Shown: piece by piece, positions 1-10,745 of the stretch | Position numbering within the stretch: the first letter of the stretch is position 1 | Layout: each line of letters starts with the position of its first letter | NCBI GenBank assembly: GCA_021292105.1 | Contig: CM037868.1 | Span: 32,585,812-32,649,811, forward strand | Reading direction: 5' to 3' | Length of the DNA stretch: 64,000 nt | From: Anadara kagoshimensis | Lineage: Eukaryota; Mollusca; Bivalvia; Arcoida; Arcidae | Notes under the pieces: model-generated | Database searches by the model: none | What the model was told of the DNA's origin: nothing | Seen by the model: only the letters and a program-made list of their open reading frames with translations | Made by a program: the position numbers and the translations under genes

Positions 1-141
1 ATGGCACCGACAGCCATGTTAGAAATTTAAAATGCAGATTGCACATTTGAATGCTTGATACAGTGTTTCACAGAGATTGAGTTTGGCGTCTATGAGGAAA
101 AGGGCGGAAAGTGGAATATATCTACTACTACTACTACTACT

Positions 142-186
<45 letters not shown>

Positions 187-1020
187 TAGAGATTGTAACT
201 GGGATGTTACGTATGATTCCCAACCGTCAATAAACTATATATATCTGATATGTCTTGGTTTTTTAAAGTACATTTGACTTTAACTTTCATATTGGCTGAC
301 TTGAACAGATGGGTTATAGACAAAGCGTACCTCTGCCAAAACGTTTTGGCGGTTACGTTTTAATGGGTACGTACTAGAATGGGTATGTTTTGGTAAAAAT
401 GTGGGTGCGTTTCTTCCAAAAATGGGTACGTTCTGGTAAGGTACGTTTTTACCTCTATTACTTGGAATAAATTGTTTATTTACAAGATTTTATGCTTGAG
501 TGGACTTTTTTGACGGCCACTAAGTGGAGTTCCTCATGGATGAAAGCATAACTACAGTGTCATAACCAGCTTATGTCTATTCAGAATTGGTTTCCCAGGG
601 TATTCAACTACGTATTTAATTACGACCACCCAACTTCGAGATAAAACTAATTGATCATATCTTGCATGTCTACACAGATAACAGATTATTGGTACCAAAT
701 TTCATCTAAATCTATAAAACCGTTTCTGAGATCTGCATAAGCATATACTATGACAGTAGGTCTTGAGAGAAGAATAAGAAGAATAAGAAGTGGGTGGGGA
801 ATAATAATAATAATAAAGAAAAGATAAAAAACGGAATAAGGACAAGTCTCCCACGCACTGGGAGACTTAATTATCATCATACCTGATCAGTTGCTGATAG
901 TGTTTCAAGCCCATGACTAAAATCGTAGCGGCAAATTTTGGAATGGTGGAGAATCCGGAATGTTTAAAACTATATGCTTCTGTAATTTTGTGATACCTCA
1001 ATTTTAGATGTTTTCGTGGT
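1..1020. other. Intergenic stretch with simple and dispersed repeats
   Basis: No coding region is recognisable. The stretch starts with a CTA/AAT microsatellite (about 122-186). Around 310-450 there are short degenerate repeats built on GGGTACG and TTTTGG. Around 690-870 there is a dispersed-repeat tail (a 'ggtaccaaatttcatctaaa' type phrase, then GAA/AAT-rich sequence) like tails common in mollusc genomes. The short open frames here are translated microsatellite. Confidence 0.6.
122..186. repeat. (CTA)n/(AAT)n microsatellite
   Basis: About six CTA units run straight into about fourteen AAT units. It is a simple repeat; no function is implied. Confidence 0.95.
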
Positions 1021-1270
1021 TATTATACCCCCGCTTAAAAAGTGGAGGGGGTATATAGTGATAGGGGTGTCCGTCCGTCCTTCCGTTACACCTTAGGGTA
1101 CCTATCTCTTATCCGCAACTCCTCCTAAACCCTTCAATGGATTTTCATGAAACTTTCACACAATCTTTGTGATATAATGTAGATGTGCACCTCCTATTTA
1201 AAAATTTGATCGGATGGATTTTTTATGTGGGGAGAGCGGGGTTATTTTTTGTGAGTTTGTGGCTCACAGT
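1021..1270. repeat. Dispersed 'TATACCCCC' repeat, hairpin-ended
   Basis: It starts with TTATTATACCCCCGC, pairs with GGAGGGGGTATATAG a few bases on to make a terminal hairpin, and continues with CCGTCCGTCC-type pyrimidine sequence. The same start recurs at 25478, 31336 and 62820, and a derived form lies near 10008. I read it as a non-autonomous mobile repeat of unknown class. Confidence 0.6.
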
Positions 1271-1518
1271 TTTTCTAGTTCTAATCAACGAATTCACATG
1301 TCAACCAAATAACATATTTAGCTACCTTTAACTCGAACCACAAACCACGAATTTCCAACTCCACAAAATTGTGTCCTTAATGACGACGAAAATTGAACAC
1401 TACGAAAATAAATGGTTCAGAACATTTAAGTGCTACTAGTCTGTGTGCAATGCAAGACGTTACTGGGTACATATAGTACTGGCATGGCATACTAGTAGCT
1501 AGTTTAATAATTGACGGA

Positions 1519-1708
1519 TCGCCGGCCACGCCCACTATGTTCCGACAAAGGGTCGATATGCTTGAATAATAGGCAAAAAGAATGAAAACTCGGCCTGAAT
1601 TGTGTGGTTTAATGACGTCACTGACACTAGAACGTCATTAGTTGCCGTGACGCTGCTTTGGTACCGTGATGGCGGCCAGTATCGGAACATTGTGGGCGTG
1701 GCCGGCGA
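1519..1708. mobile_element. Fold-back (inverted-repeat) element
   Basis: Arms of about 26 bp built on GCCGGCCACGCCCAC at 1521 and GTGGGCGTGGCCGGC at 1692 face each other across about 135 bp. The interior (1631-1677) and right arm recur in the opposite orientation at about 60925-61005, which supports a dispersed fold-back family. No coding capacity is visible. Confidence 0.6.
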
Positions 1709-1719
1709 TACTTACCATA

Positions 1720-2480
1720 ATCGTAAAGTTCTCGTCCTATTTGGTTATCCCCCCTGTTCACTTATAAACTTGTCGGCAAACGTGACAAGTTATTATAAAC
1801 AAATGCAGACGATCAGGGGCAACATTAAATGTCAGAAGTAGGACAACGCTAGCACTACAAGAGAAATAACCGGTTTCCTAGGACATGCGAAAAATAGTGG
1901 CCTTCTAGAAGTATAGTCCTTGTCTTGAAAAAAAAAAAACAATACGGAGATATAGTGCTGTCAAGGGGAGGCGCGTTTTGCTAAGGGAAATTAGAACCAT
2001 TCAATCAATCATGTAATATAACTTTGAAACTCTACAATTTAATACATATACGCATGAAGCATCAGTTCAATAAATGTCACCATTTAGTTGCTTGATAAAT
2101 TTGTATTTGAACTCCATTTTAAATTTCAATGCAAGGTAACGTCTATTTTTCTGTCTAATTTTTCAGTTTGACGTGTTTGATTTTTTATTTGAACGCCACA
2201 ATTTGGTGATCCAATTTTCTCAGTTTGGCGTCTGATTCATTTTTCTATTCAAAGTCACATATAATTATTTCAGTGTAGCATTTTAAGTACATAAAAACCG
2301 AAGTATTAATAATCATTCCACCTGTTAGTACAATAAGGTAACGCTAAATTCAAAAATTATCTACAGGTTTTGAATACACATAAGTCAAATCTTATCAACA
2401 TACATAAACGCCTCCATGGTATTGTATTCAGGACAGGAAATAGAAGAGATCGAGCAGAAACGTACTTTCCCTAAAACATG
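1720..2480. other. AT-rich intergenic stretch, nothing recognised
   Basis: There are loose repeats of a 'cagtttggcgt' type phrase at about 2160-2240 and an A-run at 1929, but no gene, RNA or clear mobile-element end. Confidence 0.5.
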
Positions 2481-2499
2481 ATTGCTTTAAAAAAGAAAC

Positions 2500-3190
2500 A
2501 ACAACACACCAGTCCCAGTTCAAATCCTAAACGCAAAGTAAAGCCGTCGCAAACTTGCAAGTGAAGCTAAAAACGCGAACTTCAACCAGGGGAGAGAAAG
2601 TGTTCTGGGGGTAAGCATGCAAGCTACACCCTGAATTAACGCCGCTCAAAGTATACTATTAATAATCATAATAAGTTGGTGGTTAGTTTGCTTTGAGAGG
2701 TGATGGAAATTATATCGCTACAACGTCATTTCTAGACAGTTATAATTAAACGGTTAAAATAAATTGTTGGTCAAACGAACATATTGCACTGATATTTAAT
2801 GTAAATAGAGCAATGACCTTTGACTTCTAAGTGACGATTTTGGCACCTATATATTTGAGGTCAATTTTAGGATGGTGAAATGTCCGTATAGGGCTACATG
2901 TATGCTATACGCTCATCCGGCCTAGCTTCCATGTTGGAAATTTACGTGCCAGGTCTCAAAGTTTTACTTTACTTTGCAGTTTGTGATTGGTACATGGACC
3001 AGTATTTTTTTTTTTTTTTTTTTTTTGTAATTTGAACTTTGATCGGTATTATTGTGATTTAGAGTTAGACCGGTATTTTTGTGTTTGTTTTTGCAATTGT
3101 GATTTTAACATGAGCCAGTATGTTTGTGTTTGATATTGGGATTGTGATTTGGACATGGACCGGTATGTTTGTGTTTGTTTTATTGATAAA
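2500..3190. repeat. Penelope-like 3'-tail fragments and diverged tail repeats
   Basis: About 2510-2635 is a diverged minus-strand copy of the Penelope-like 3' tail seen intact at 42060-42212 (phrases for AAGTAAA, CCACCAGGG and GCAAGCTACACCC). About 2935-3190 carries two or three diverged plus-strand units of the tail ('gtgatttggacatggaccgg', 'gtatgtttgtgttt') interrupted by a T-run at 3007-3026. Confidence 0.5.
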
Positions 3191-3199
3191 ACTTAGTCT

Positions 3200-3545
3200 A
3201 GGCAGACAGGCAGTATGCAAGATAAGACAATAGTCTCGAAATCGCAATTAAGTGTAACATATTATATATTTAGGACCTACAGTACAGGCCTGTCGAAAGT
3301 TTAACACTGCACTATTTTAACAAACTTGTATCGAATCGGCAGCTGAGATCGATGCCCCGCCAGCTATATATCGACAGCTTTTCGGCAGCTGCTATCTATC
3401 ACTTGCCAGCCACAAGCGTTCCAAATCTCGACCACTCGGCAGCCATGCTTCGACTCCTTTCAGTTAGTTCAGTGTTTTATTTTCGGCAGCCCTGTGCGGC
3501 ATGGCATGTAAGTGTTTTCAATTATTTCACCTTCTAGTACATTTA
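3200..3545. repeat. Left part of the segmental duplication (non-coding)
   Basis: About 3361-3500 matches about 12001-12120 ('cggcagctgctatctatc', 'ctttcagttagttcagtg'). This is the leftmost sequence I can match between the two defensin duplication units. Nothing coding is seen. Confidence 0.55.
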
Positions 3546-3548
3546 AAC

Positions 3549-3938
3549 CACTGCTGTAGCTCAGTTGGTAGACTGTTCGCTTCGTAAGTGGAAGGTCATG
3601 GGTCCCCGATAGCTCGGTTTGTAAAGTGTTTGGTCCGTAACTGGGAGGCTGTTCGTTCGACCCTCGGTCGGATTTGTTCAAGACTTGAAAATGGGTAGTA
3701 ACTGGTTATAGTTTTTTTTCGCAAAGCACTTCGCATAACGAAGTAACTGTTTTTCGGATGGCAACTTAAATTAAACGATGTCCCGTGTCACGGTGGGCTT
3801 GGCACGATAAAGAACCCTGCTGTAAAATGACATCAGCACAACACACAGGCAAAATTTCTGCACCTTCGCCTATAGCTGGCGACGTCTCGGTGTAAGTAAA
3901 ATATTCTTGACTGGGACGTTAAACACCATTACTCAACT
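3549..3938 (+). mobile_element. tRNA-derived SINE with two tRNA-like heads
   Basis: The 5' part has tRNA A-box (TAGCTCAGTTGG) and B-box-like sequence followed by a second, different tRNA-like head (from about 3609). The body and 3' end (CCCGTGTCACGG, CACCTTCGCCTATAGCTGGC, GACGTTAAACACCATTACTC) are shared with at least nine other copies here. The body resembles molluscan V-SINE-type elements; that family name is an inference. Confidence 0.8.
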
Positions 3939-4079
3939 CTAGTACAATAAGGTAATGATAAAGTTCTAAACTATCTGTACAGTTTAAATACAAAAATAGT
4001 TTTTCTTATCAATGTAGATGAATCACTCCAAGTCTCTTATTGATAACGGTCATTCAACTTTTTAAGTACTTTTTTTAAA

Positions 4080-4745
4080 CCAGCGCTTGCAATATCGTCG
4101 AGTCAACAATTCACCTGCAAGCAGACTGACCCGTTACACAAAGCCCCCGCAATGAAAACAAGCTATTCCATATACCATAGCGCGCCTAGTGCTACCAGTC
4201 AGTGTCAAACCAGAGACAACAACCTGTTGTCAGTTTCAAAGTTTTCATTTTGGTTTCGCTTGGACATGGATTTTAATGTTTGTACTGTAGCGCACCTAGT
4301 GTCACAAGTCAGTGTGCAAGGGGGGGGGGGGGCAAGATCCTGTTGTCAGTTTCAAAGTTTTAACTTTGCTTTGGGATTGTGATTTGGACATGGATTGGTA
4401 TATGTGTACTATAGCGCACCTAGTGTCGACGTCACCAGTCAGTGTGCAAGGGAAGACAATATCCTGTTGTCAGTTTCAAAGTTTTACTTTTTCTTTGGGG
4501 TTGTGATTTGGACTTGGATTGTTATGTTTGTAGTATAGCGCACCTATTGTCACCAGTCAGTGTGCAAATGAAGGTAATATCCTGTTGCCAGTTTCAAAGT
4601 TTTTACTTAGCATTGGGATTTTGACTTGGACATGGATTGGTATGTTTGTGCTATAGCGCACCTAGTGTCAGTCACCAGTCAGTGTGCAGGGGGGGGGGCA
4701 TTATCCTGTTGCCAATTTGAAAGTTTTGGACGTGAACTGGCATGT
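4080..4745 (+). repeat. Tandem array of about five ~120-bp Penelope-tail units
   Basis: A minus-strand piece of the Penelope-like reverse transcriptase (4090-4180, matching 41850-41935 reversed) runs into about five head-to-tail units of about 120 bp. Each unit has TAGCGCACCTAGTGTCA, CAGTCAGTGTGCA and a 'gattgtgatttggacatgga' phrase, the last also present in the 3' tail of the element at 41184-42212. Two units contain G-runs of 9-14. Confidence 0.75.
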
Positions 4746-5060
4746 TTGTTTTTCATCTGAATTGAAATGGAACAAGTTTTCTTAGATCTGTGTTATAAGT
4801 AACAATCTATGCAACCAAGATTACGGAACAGTTTAACCCTTTGAGTACCAAGAGTATAAGGGTTTCGTCTTTCTTTTATTGGACTTGTCTATTAGGTCCA
4901 AATTAGGCCCTGTGGCATTCTTAGGGCTAATGTTAAAACGGTCAATTAACACAAGACAAGTAAAGACAAGCATAATTATATTTACTCCATAGATGATAAA
5001 ATTCGGACAGTCACTGGAGATAGATGTACATGTTAATGAATAACGCTAGTCTTTTACATT
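4746..5060. other. Intergenic; possible single piggyBac-type end
   Basis: At about 4834-4850 a TTAA is followed by CCCTTTGAGTACC, which resembles a piggyBac-type end, but no matching opposite end was found. No coding sequence is seen. Confidence 0.3.
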
Positions 5061-5066
5061 ATTTCC

Positions 5067-5352
5067 GACGCTGTGGCTCAGTTTGTAGAGTGCAGGGTCC
5101 GTAACTGGGAGATTGTGGGTAGTAACTTGTTTTTGGCAGAGCACTTGTCATTACGAAATTAGGAAATGAAATTTAAGGTTCTTTTAGATAGAAACTTAAA
5201 ATAAACGAGGTTCCGTGTCGCGGCAGGTGTGACAGGATAAAGAGCCCTGCTGTATAACACACATGCAAAATTTTAGCACCTTCCATTATAGCTGACGATG
5301 TCTCGATATAAGTGAAATATTCGCGACTGGAACGTCAATCACCATTACGCAA
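5067..5352 (+). mobile_element. tRNA-derived SINE (diverged)
   Basis: The head GTGGCTCAGTTTGTAGAG and the body/3' end of the family described at 3549 are present, with a short deletion behind the head. Confidence 0.75.
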
Positions 5353-5438
5353 CTTAATTGTTTTATCTTAGAAAAAACCTTAAAGATCTGTAATTGGACT
5401 CAATAAATACAACCAAGAACACAAAGTATTTTAACCAC

Positions 5439-5776
5439 TGCGGTAGCTCAGTTGGTAGAGTGTTCGCTCCGTAAGTGGGGGGTCGTGGGTTCGATCCCCG
5501 ACTGGGTTTGACCCAAGACTTGAAAGTGGGTAGTTACTGTTCTTCCGCCAAGCACTCGGCACCATGAAATGAAAGTCACGATTTTTTCCGGATGGGAACA
5601 AAAAAAAACAGTTGCCGTGTCACGGTTGGCTTGGCATGCTAAAGAAACCTGCTGTTAAATGTCATCAGCGCAACGCACATGCAAAATGTTAGCACCTTCG
5701 ACTATAGCTGGTGACGTCTCGATGCAATGAAATATTCGTGACCTGGGCGTTAAATACCATCATTCAACTCAATTCA
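5439..5776 (+). mobile_element. tRNA-derived SINE (full-length, representative copy)
   Basis: This is the cleanest head in the window: GCGGTAGCTCAGTTGGTAGA, then GGGTTCGATCCCCG as B box, then the shared body and a CAACTCAACTCAA 3' tail. The head lacks a believable acceptor-stem partner, so it is a SINE and not a tRNA gene. Confidence 0.85.
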
Positions 5777-6023
5777 ACTCAATTTAAATATCATGCATAA
5801 AACAAGACAAGACAAACACATATTGAGCCACATAAAAAAGCCAATCAGGATAAGAAAAGCATTGAGTAATGCTGATTAACGTATCAGTCAAGAATATAGA
5901 CGTGGCTATTACTACGAGTAGTATGTGAAGCTCTACAACCATGCCACTTGTTGTACAACCAGTGGAAATAAAAAGCACGATAAAAACTAATAATCAAAAC
6001 CACACACACATATATATATATAT

Positions 6024-6058
<35 letters not shown>

Positions 6059-6693
6059 CCGCCGATCCGTGTGCAAACAACAAGAAAAATGAAAACTGAA
6101 AAGTTATGAAAACGAATTTCCACCTGGTCGGGTACTTACGAATGGTAAGCATCTTCCGTTTTGCTAGATGCACCAACCGCTTGTGAAAAAAACCTCGGGA
6201 ATGAAATAAACTTAAAGTCGTAAACACACACGTATTTATTTTTGCGACGACTAATTTTCCCTAATTTCGCGGTCGTTTGTTTTTTTCGCCAACATTGATA
6301 CCGAACGAAAATTGTATTATGCTATTGTGTTATAATGCATATCTAAAAAATCGCGAAAATTATACTACACGGATTTGTCGAAATTTCCTATACCGCGAAA
6401 ATAAATACATATACTGTATCTAGTCCTGACAATCTTAAATACAAGTTACACATTTAAAAAAAAAACTAAGGTATACTTCCTAATGTAAAGTATTGCCTTA
6501 ATTTGGGTAAATATATTTTGGTAATTTTAGATATCTTTTCAACATCTTGAAAAACTGGTTTCACAATTTTGGTCCAAGTACTGTAACAACTCCGAATGAA
6601 GTCCGACGACTATTGAAGTCCGGATTTGCCTATTGAAGTCCGGACTTCATTAGGCGTTGGAAATTTCGACGTTGCTACAAAGCACTACTGATG

Positions 6694-7130
6694 CTGGGGT
6701 CCTACCTACCAGTTTTCGGGTCCAAAATACAGAAAAAATAGGAATATGGGGTCAAAGTTTTACAGGAAATTATAGGAGATTTATAGGAAATTATAGGAGG
6801 TTTTTGCTAAAGCTATACAAATATTTTTAAGTAGTTATTCATAAAATATACATCCAAGGTACCCTTCCCCCTTCCTTCAGACATTAACTTTCCTCCTTTC
6901 ACTAACTAACATAAAATATTGGCAACTTCAATGTACACTTACTGCTTAAGAAATGCATATATGTTAATCTTGCTTCAGATATGTACTAAATGCGGGAAAA
7001 ATATCCTGATGCTACCAGTAACAAAAATATAGGAAAATATAAGAAATATAGCAGATTTTTTTCAACTTATATAGGAAAATATAGCAAAGGGACAAAATTA
7101 TAGGAAAATATAGGAATGGTAGGACCCCTG
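6694..7130. mobile_element. 437-bp MITE-like element, CWGGGGTCCTACC ends, CTGATG duplication
   Basis: The ends are CTGGGGTCCTACC and GGTAGGACCCCTG (inverted), and CTGATG flanks both sides. The interior is rich in 'tataggaaaatatagg' repeats. The tandem host repeat at about 7307 gives an apparent empty site (CACTACTGATGAAG). The right end persists at about 15563, and a related copy lies at about 43290-43675. CAGGG-type ends recall hAT elements, but those make 8-bp duplications, so the class is open. Confidence 0.6.
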
Positions 7131-7478
7131 CTGATGAGGAATTGTATTCCGAAACGGTAGTCTATTGACGTCTAATGCTGTAAAATTAAAACTGGTATAC
7201 ACATGTATAATAGTATACTTATCAATAATAATGTGATGGCGAAAGAAAGTCACTAACTATTTTCATGAAAAAAATTTTGGTTTCACATTTTTGGTCTAAG
7301 CACTACTGATGAAGAATTTTCCGGAACGGCCGTCTAATCGGGCGTCTAATGTTGTAAAATTAAAACTTGTATAATATGTTATACAAAGAATATACTTATC
7401 AATAATATTCTGATGGTGACAAAACAGTCACTGACTGTTTTCAAGTCTTGGTCAGAAATCAGTCGGGAGGTCTTGTGT

Positions 7479-7650
7479 GGGAAATTTCATTTATCATGCA
7501 CATGTTTTTCAAATATTGAAATACACGTGTTGTTGTCTTAATACTCGTGAACTGGATTCTGATTGGCTAATAATAAACTATGACATTTCCTTAATTTGGA
7601 AACTGTGCCGTCTTTCTAGAACAGATAAGGAAAAAGAAACTGTATATAAA
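7479..7650 (+). promoter_or_regulatory. Defensin copy A promoter: kappa-B, E-box, CCAAT, GATA, TATA
   Basis: Seen: GGGAAATTTC (7479-7488), a kappa-B palindrome; CACGTG (7524-7529); ATTGG in the inverted-CCAAT position (7562-7566); AGATAAGG (7623-7630), a GATA site; and TATATAAA (7643-7650), about 70 bp before the start codon. All recur in order in copy B. Kappa-B plus GATA combinations control many invertebrate antimicrobial peptide genes; Rel/NF-kappa-B inducibility here is an inference. Confidence 0.65.
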
Positions 7651-7716
7651 GCGATTTTTCTGCCAATTTTCGTAAATCCAGTATTCTCAAGCCATAACGT
7701 TGTGCTACTCATAAAG

Positions 7717-8934
7717 ATGTTCTTCAAAATTTGTTTTTCCGTCGCACTATTGGTGTTGATCTCAGGTAAGAAATTACAAATTTAATTCTATTGTTTTTTA
7801 AAATTTAAATTGAAATTGAAATTTCTGAAAGCATGTAAGACATTATGGCAAACTTTGCTCGATTTTTTTTAAACTTTTGATAAATCTTGTCCCAGTTTCA
7901 CAATCATTCCTTAACTAAGATTTTCCTTAACATTTTGAATTTCTATCAAAAATCAGCACATGCCAATTTGAATCCTAAAAATCAAAACTCATTATAATTT
8001 TTTTAATTTTATTTTGAAAATCACTTTTAAATTATACATATAATATAGTTTTTTTCAAAAAATGTATATGAAGTTTTATCGTAAAAAAGATTATAAAATG
8101 TGCTAAATTAAAGGGTAGGAAAATCTTAGTGAAAAATGATTGCAAAACTGGGACCTGAGAATTTTTAAAATTTTTAAAATAAAGAAATTTAATGTTTTTT
8201 CTTAATGTTGTTCGACAGTGAACCCCGTGATATCTCATACATTGGACTACAAACAGGGTTTTTCTACTTTTAAATTGTCTCCAAGATGGTTGAAAATGTT
8301 TTGCAATAATAACAGATATTGCAAACAAAAACAGATTTATATCGAAATCACAATCATAAAAGCAAAGTGAAAACTTTGAGAAGTTTCAACTTACGTAAAA
8401 ACACGCCATCTTCGACTAGGGAATTGAGGTCGGGCGCATCCTGTCTAGCAAACTGCAGCCGTCACTTGTGCAATCAAATTTTAAGATGAAAAGAACATGG
8501 AATACAGTCAAACCTGTCTATAAAGGCCATTCAAGGGAGCCAGTAAAAGTGGCCTTTATGGACAGGTGACCTTTATATACAAGTCCAAATAATATGAATA
8601 AAGAACAATTGGCATACAATTCTACCGACCTTTATAACCAGGTGATTCTTCTATAGAGGTGGCCTTTATGGCAGGTTTGCCTGTATATCCAATATAACAT
8701 TCTTTTTATTGGGATTGGGCAGCGAATCGGTGATACCCAATATACGGCGCTGAAAAGATACTCGAAATACTATGTACACGCTGATATTGAAAGATTAAAT
8801 TATACCATCATGACTCTATATCAAGGGCGATAACCGATTATAACTGGAATAGCGGGATTAAGATATTAAGTTTTCGTTGCTTTAAAATTGTTTCCAAAAT
8901 GTCTGGTGGTAATCTCGGTAAAACTACTACTGTA

Positions 8935-8975
<41 letters not shown>

Positions 8976-10399
8976 TAATAATAATAATAATTTTACTTTA
9001 CAGGTGATGTGGACGCACGTAAGTTTAATCTTAATTTTTATTTTTTATTTAACATTTTAACTCTTAATCTTAAAATACTAGTAGCACTAAAATACGGTGT
9101 CATAACTCTCTTACGTTAAAGCCTCTTATGAATATTGACCACATGTACAGAGGTAACTCAGTTGGTAGAGTGCTCGCTCCGTAAGTGCGAACCCCAACGA
9201 CTTAAAGTTGGGTAGTCATTGTTCTTTCTCCTAGCACTAGCCGTTACAAAATGAAAATAGCGGACTTTTTGGATAGGAACTTAAAAAAAAAGAGGTCCCG
9301 TGTCACGGAAGGCTTGGTATAATTAAGATCACTGATGTATAATGTTATCAGCGCAATGCACAGACAAATTATGCACCTTCGCCTATAGCTGGCGACATAT
9401 CGATATTAGTTAAATATTCTTGACTGGGACGTTAAACACCATTACTAAGCTTTCAACATTGACCACAACGGTAGGTTATGTGGTAAAGTACTCGTTACCA
9501 TGCAAACGAGGAATCGGCTGTAATTCTACCAACGACAGCTTCTCCCACACGTAGAACTGTAATTTTTAACGTTGAAATAATCATCGTTAAATTTTCCTGT
9601 ACATTATTTTGTTAATTATTCTTAATGTCTGACTAGATGAACATCTCCAATGAAATCGAGATTTGCAAGCGCAAATGTTTATTTCATATGTCTTGGTTTT
9701 CGTGCATCAAATATTTCTAAGTACCAGTTTAATTATTTCCCAACTATTCTGAAGCATAAATCAGTTTTGGTTCGTTTCAATGAAACTAAAGATGATATAT
9801 ATATTCATTTTTTCGGGCACTCCGGTTTTCTCTGCTATCAATAAACTGACCATCTAAATAATAGTAAGAGAAGTGAGAGAATCTTAACTGGAGCGTAAAA
9901 TTCCATTACTCGGATCCACTCAACACTAGTCTTCTATTTTGGTAACAACTGGCTTTTCGTATTATGGGACATATAATGTCATTCATTTTTGATTTATTTT
10001 CATACCCCTAGGAATCACGATATCTGTCCGTCCGTGTAAAATCCGTGTTTGGGCCATATCTCATAAGTACTTTCGATGACTGTCATAAAACTTCACATGA
10101 ATAATCTTCATGGTCCAAAGGTGTGTCATGACCTTGAACCAAGGTCATATCGGAAAGGTCAAGGTCTCGGGAAACCCTTGTAGATCGATGTTTGGGGCAA
10201 AGACATTTGGCTCTCAAGAGACAGTTCTAATTTAAAACTTGTTTTAATTGAAGGACCACAGAAACGTCTTACTTGCGAGATAGGACATGCCAACATATTT
10301 GGTCTGCAGTTGAATGATGCGGCATGTGCTGCTCATTGTGTCCTTGAGGGTTACCATGGAGGCGATTGCCATGGCAACGTTTGTGTTTGCCGTAGTTAA
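7717..10399 (+). CDS. Arthropod/mollusc-type defensin, copy A (3 coding exons)
   Basis: A secreted antimicrobial CS-alpha-beta peptide. Coding exons are 7717-7765 (49 nt), 9004-9018 (15 nt) and 10254-10399 (146 nt), all with GT/AG borders, giving a 69-residue precursor. Exon 1 encodes the signal peptide (MFFKICFSVALLVLISG). The micro-exon encodes a short acidic pro-segment (DVDA). Exon 3 opens with RPQKR, a dibasic cleavage site, leaving a mature peptide of 43 residues. The mature part has six cysteines with the family's CAAHC, GG-DC and CVC spacing; by family knowledge they pair 1-4, 2-5 and 3-6 and act on bacterial envelopes. The start is fixed by the signal peptide and the TATA box 70 bp upstream. 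The ending CVCRS is typical of arthropod-type defensins. The gene looks intact. Confidence 0.9.
8505..8683. mobile_element. 179-bp mariner-type MITE in intron 1 of copy A
   Basis: Inverted ends CAGTCAAACCTGTCTATAAA and TTTATGGCAGGTTTGCCTG are flanked by TA on both sides. There is no coding capacity. TA duplication and size fit a Tc1/mariner-derived MITE. Confidence 0.75.
8935..8992. repeat. (AAT)n microsatellite just before the micro-exon
   Basis: About nineteen AAT/AAC-like units end 12 bp before the splice acceptor of the 15-nt exon at 9004. Confidence 0.95.
9145..9450 (+). mobile_element. tRNA-derived SINE in intron 2 of copy A
   Basis: Head GGTAACTCAGTTGGTAGAG and the common body are present with a deleted B-box region; it ends at the GACGTTAAACACCATTACT tail. 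A second, different SINE-like sequence with a tRNA-like start (GGTAGGTTATGTGGTAAAG) follows at about 9465-9930. Confidence 0.7.
10008..10240. repeat. Dispersed repeat abutting the exon 3 acceptor (copy A)
   Basis: Related to the 'TATACCCCC' family: a CTGTCCGTCCGTG-type start, several AAGGTCA motifs and the end TTTGGCTCTCAAGAGACAGT. It finishes within about 30 nt of the AG acceptor of exon 3. The same arrangement, partly duplicated, is at 25478-26013 in copy B, so the insertion predates the gene duplication. Copy C lacks it. Confidence 0.65.
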
Positions 10400-10427
10400 A
10401 AACCAGCGTTGTTCATAAATCTATGAG
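10400..10427 (+). other. Copy A 3' UTR start and UTR splice donor
   Basis: The 28 nt after the stop end at AG|GTATAGT. The same place in copies B (AG|GTACAGT, 26205/26206) and C (AG|GTAGAGT, 53588/53589) keeps a GT donor, which supports a 3' UTR intron. The stop lies under 50 nt from the junction, so nonsense-mediated decay is not expected. Confidence 0.65.
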
Positions 10428-10498
10428 GTATAGTATAAAAATAGGTTCAAAATTTCTTGCAATTTATACTATACACGAAATTTTGGTTCGATGTAATG

Positions 10499-10625
10499 TA
10501 ACGAGTCCCCCGGTGGCCGAGCGGTCCAAAAGCTCTTGAGTTTGAATTCAACTTTGATAGATATAAGTGTAAGAAATTTAGTCGAAGGTCGGTGGTTTCC
10601 TCCGGGCACAGAATAGTTATTTTCA
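10499..10625 (+). mobile_element. Second SINE family (tRNA-Leu/Ser-like head), truncated
   Basis: Starts with CCCCCGGTGGCCGAGCGGTC, the A-box style of class II tRNAs. It lies in the last intron of copy A; copy B has its counterpart at 26283. Confidence 0.7.
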
Positions 10626-10745
10626 CTCACACTGATGATCAGATCACGTGACAAAAATGTTAATTTCTCAATTTCTTTCCCGATGAACATACAGCCAGTT
10701 TTATCACTTAGACTCAAATCTAATTGATACATTTTGTATTTGCAG

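Larger units (their letters stand above)
5800..8340. repeat. Duplication unit A: promoter-side block
   Basis: Matches about 14550-16650 almost end to end, including an AT microsatellite (6007-6058), a cytosine-poor block around 6060-6400, two tandem ~170-bp repeats (7119-7440), the defensin promoter and exon 1. Copy B lacks parts (for example most of 6590-7000). This defines the tandem segmental duplication. Confidence 0.8.

Noticed and set aside
5439..5510. tRNA gene with A and B boxes
   Set aside because: The head is followed by a conserved ~260-bp body found in about ten copies and lacks a pairing acceptor stem; it is a SINE.
7477..7785. 102-residue open frame as a gene
   Set aside because: It runs through the promoter and shares the frame of defensin exon 1, then reads into intron 1; only 7717-7765 is coding. 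The frame at 15843-16268 is the same artefact in copy B.
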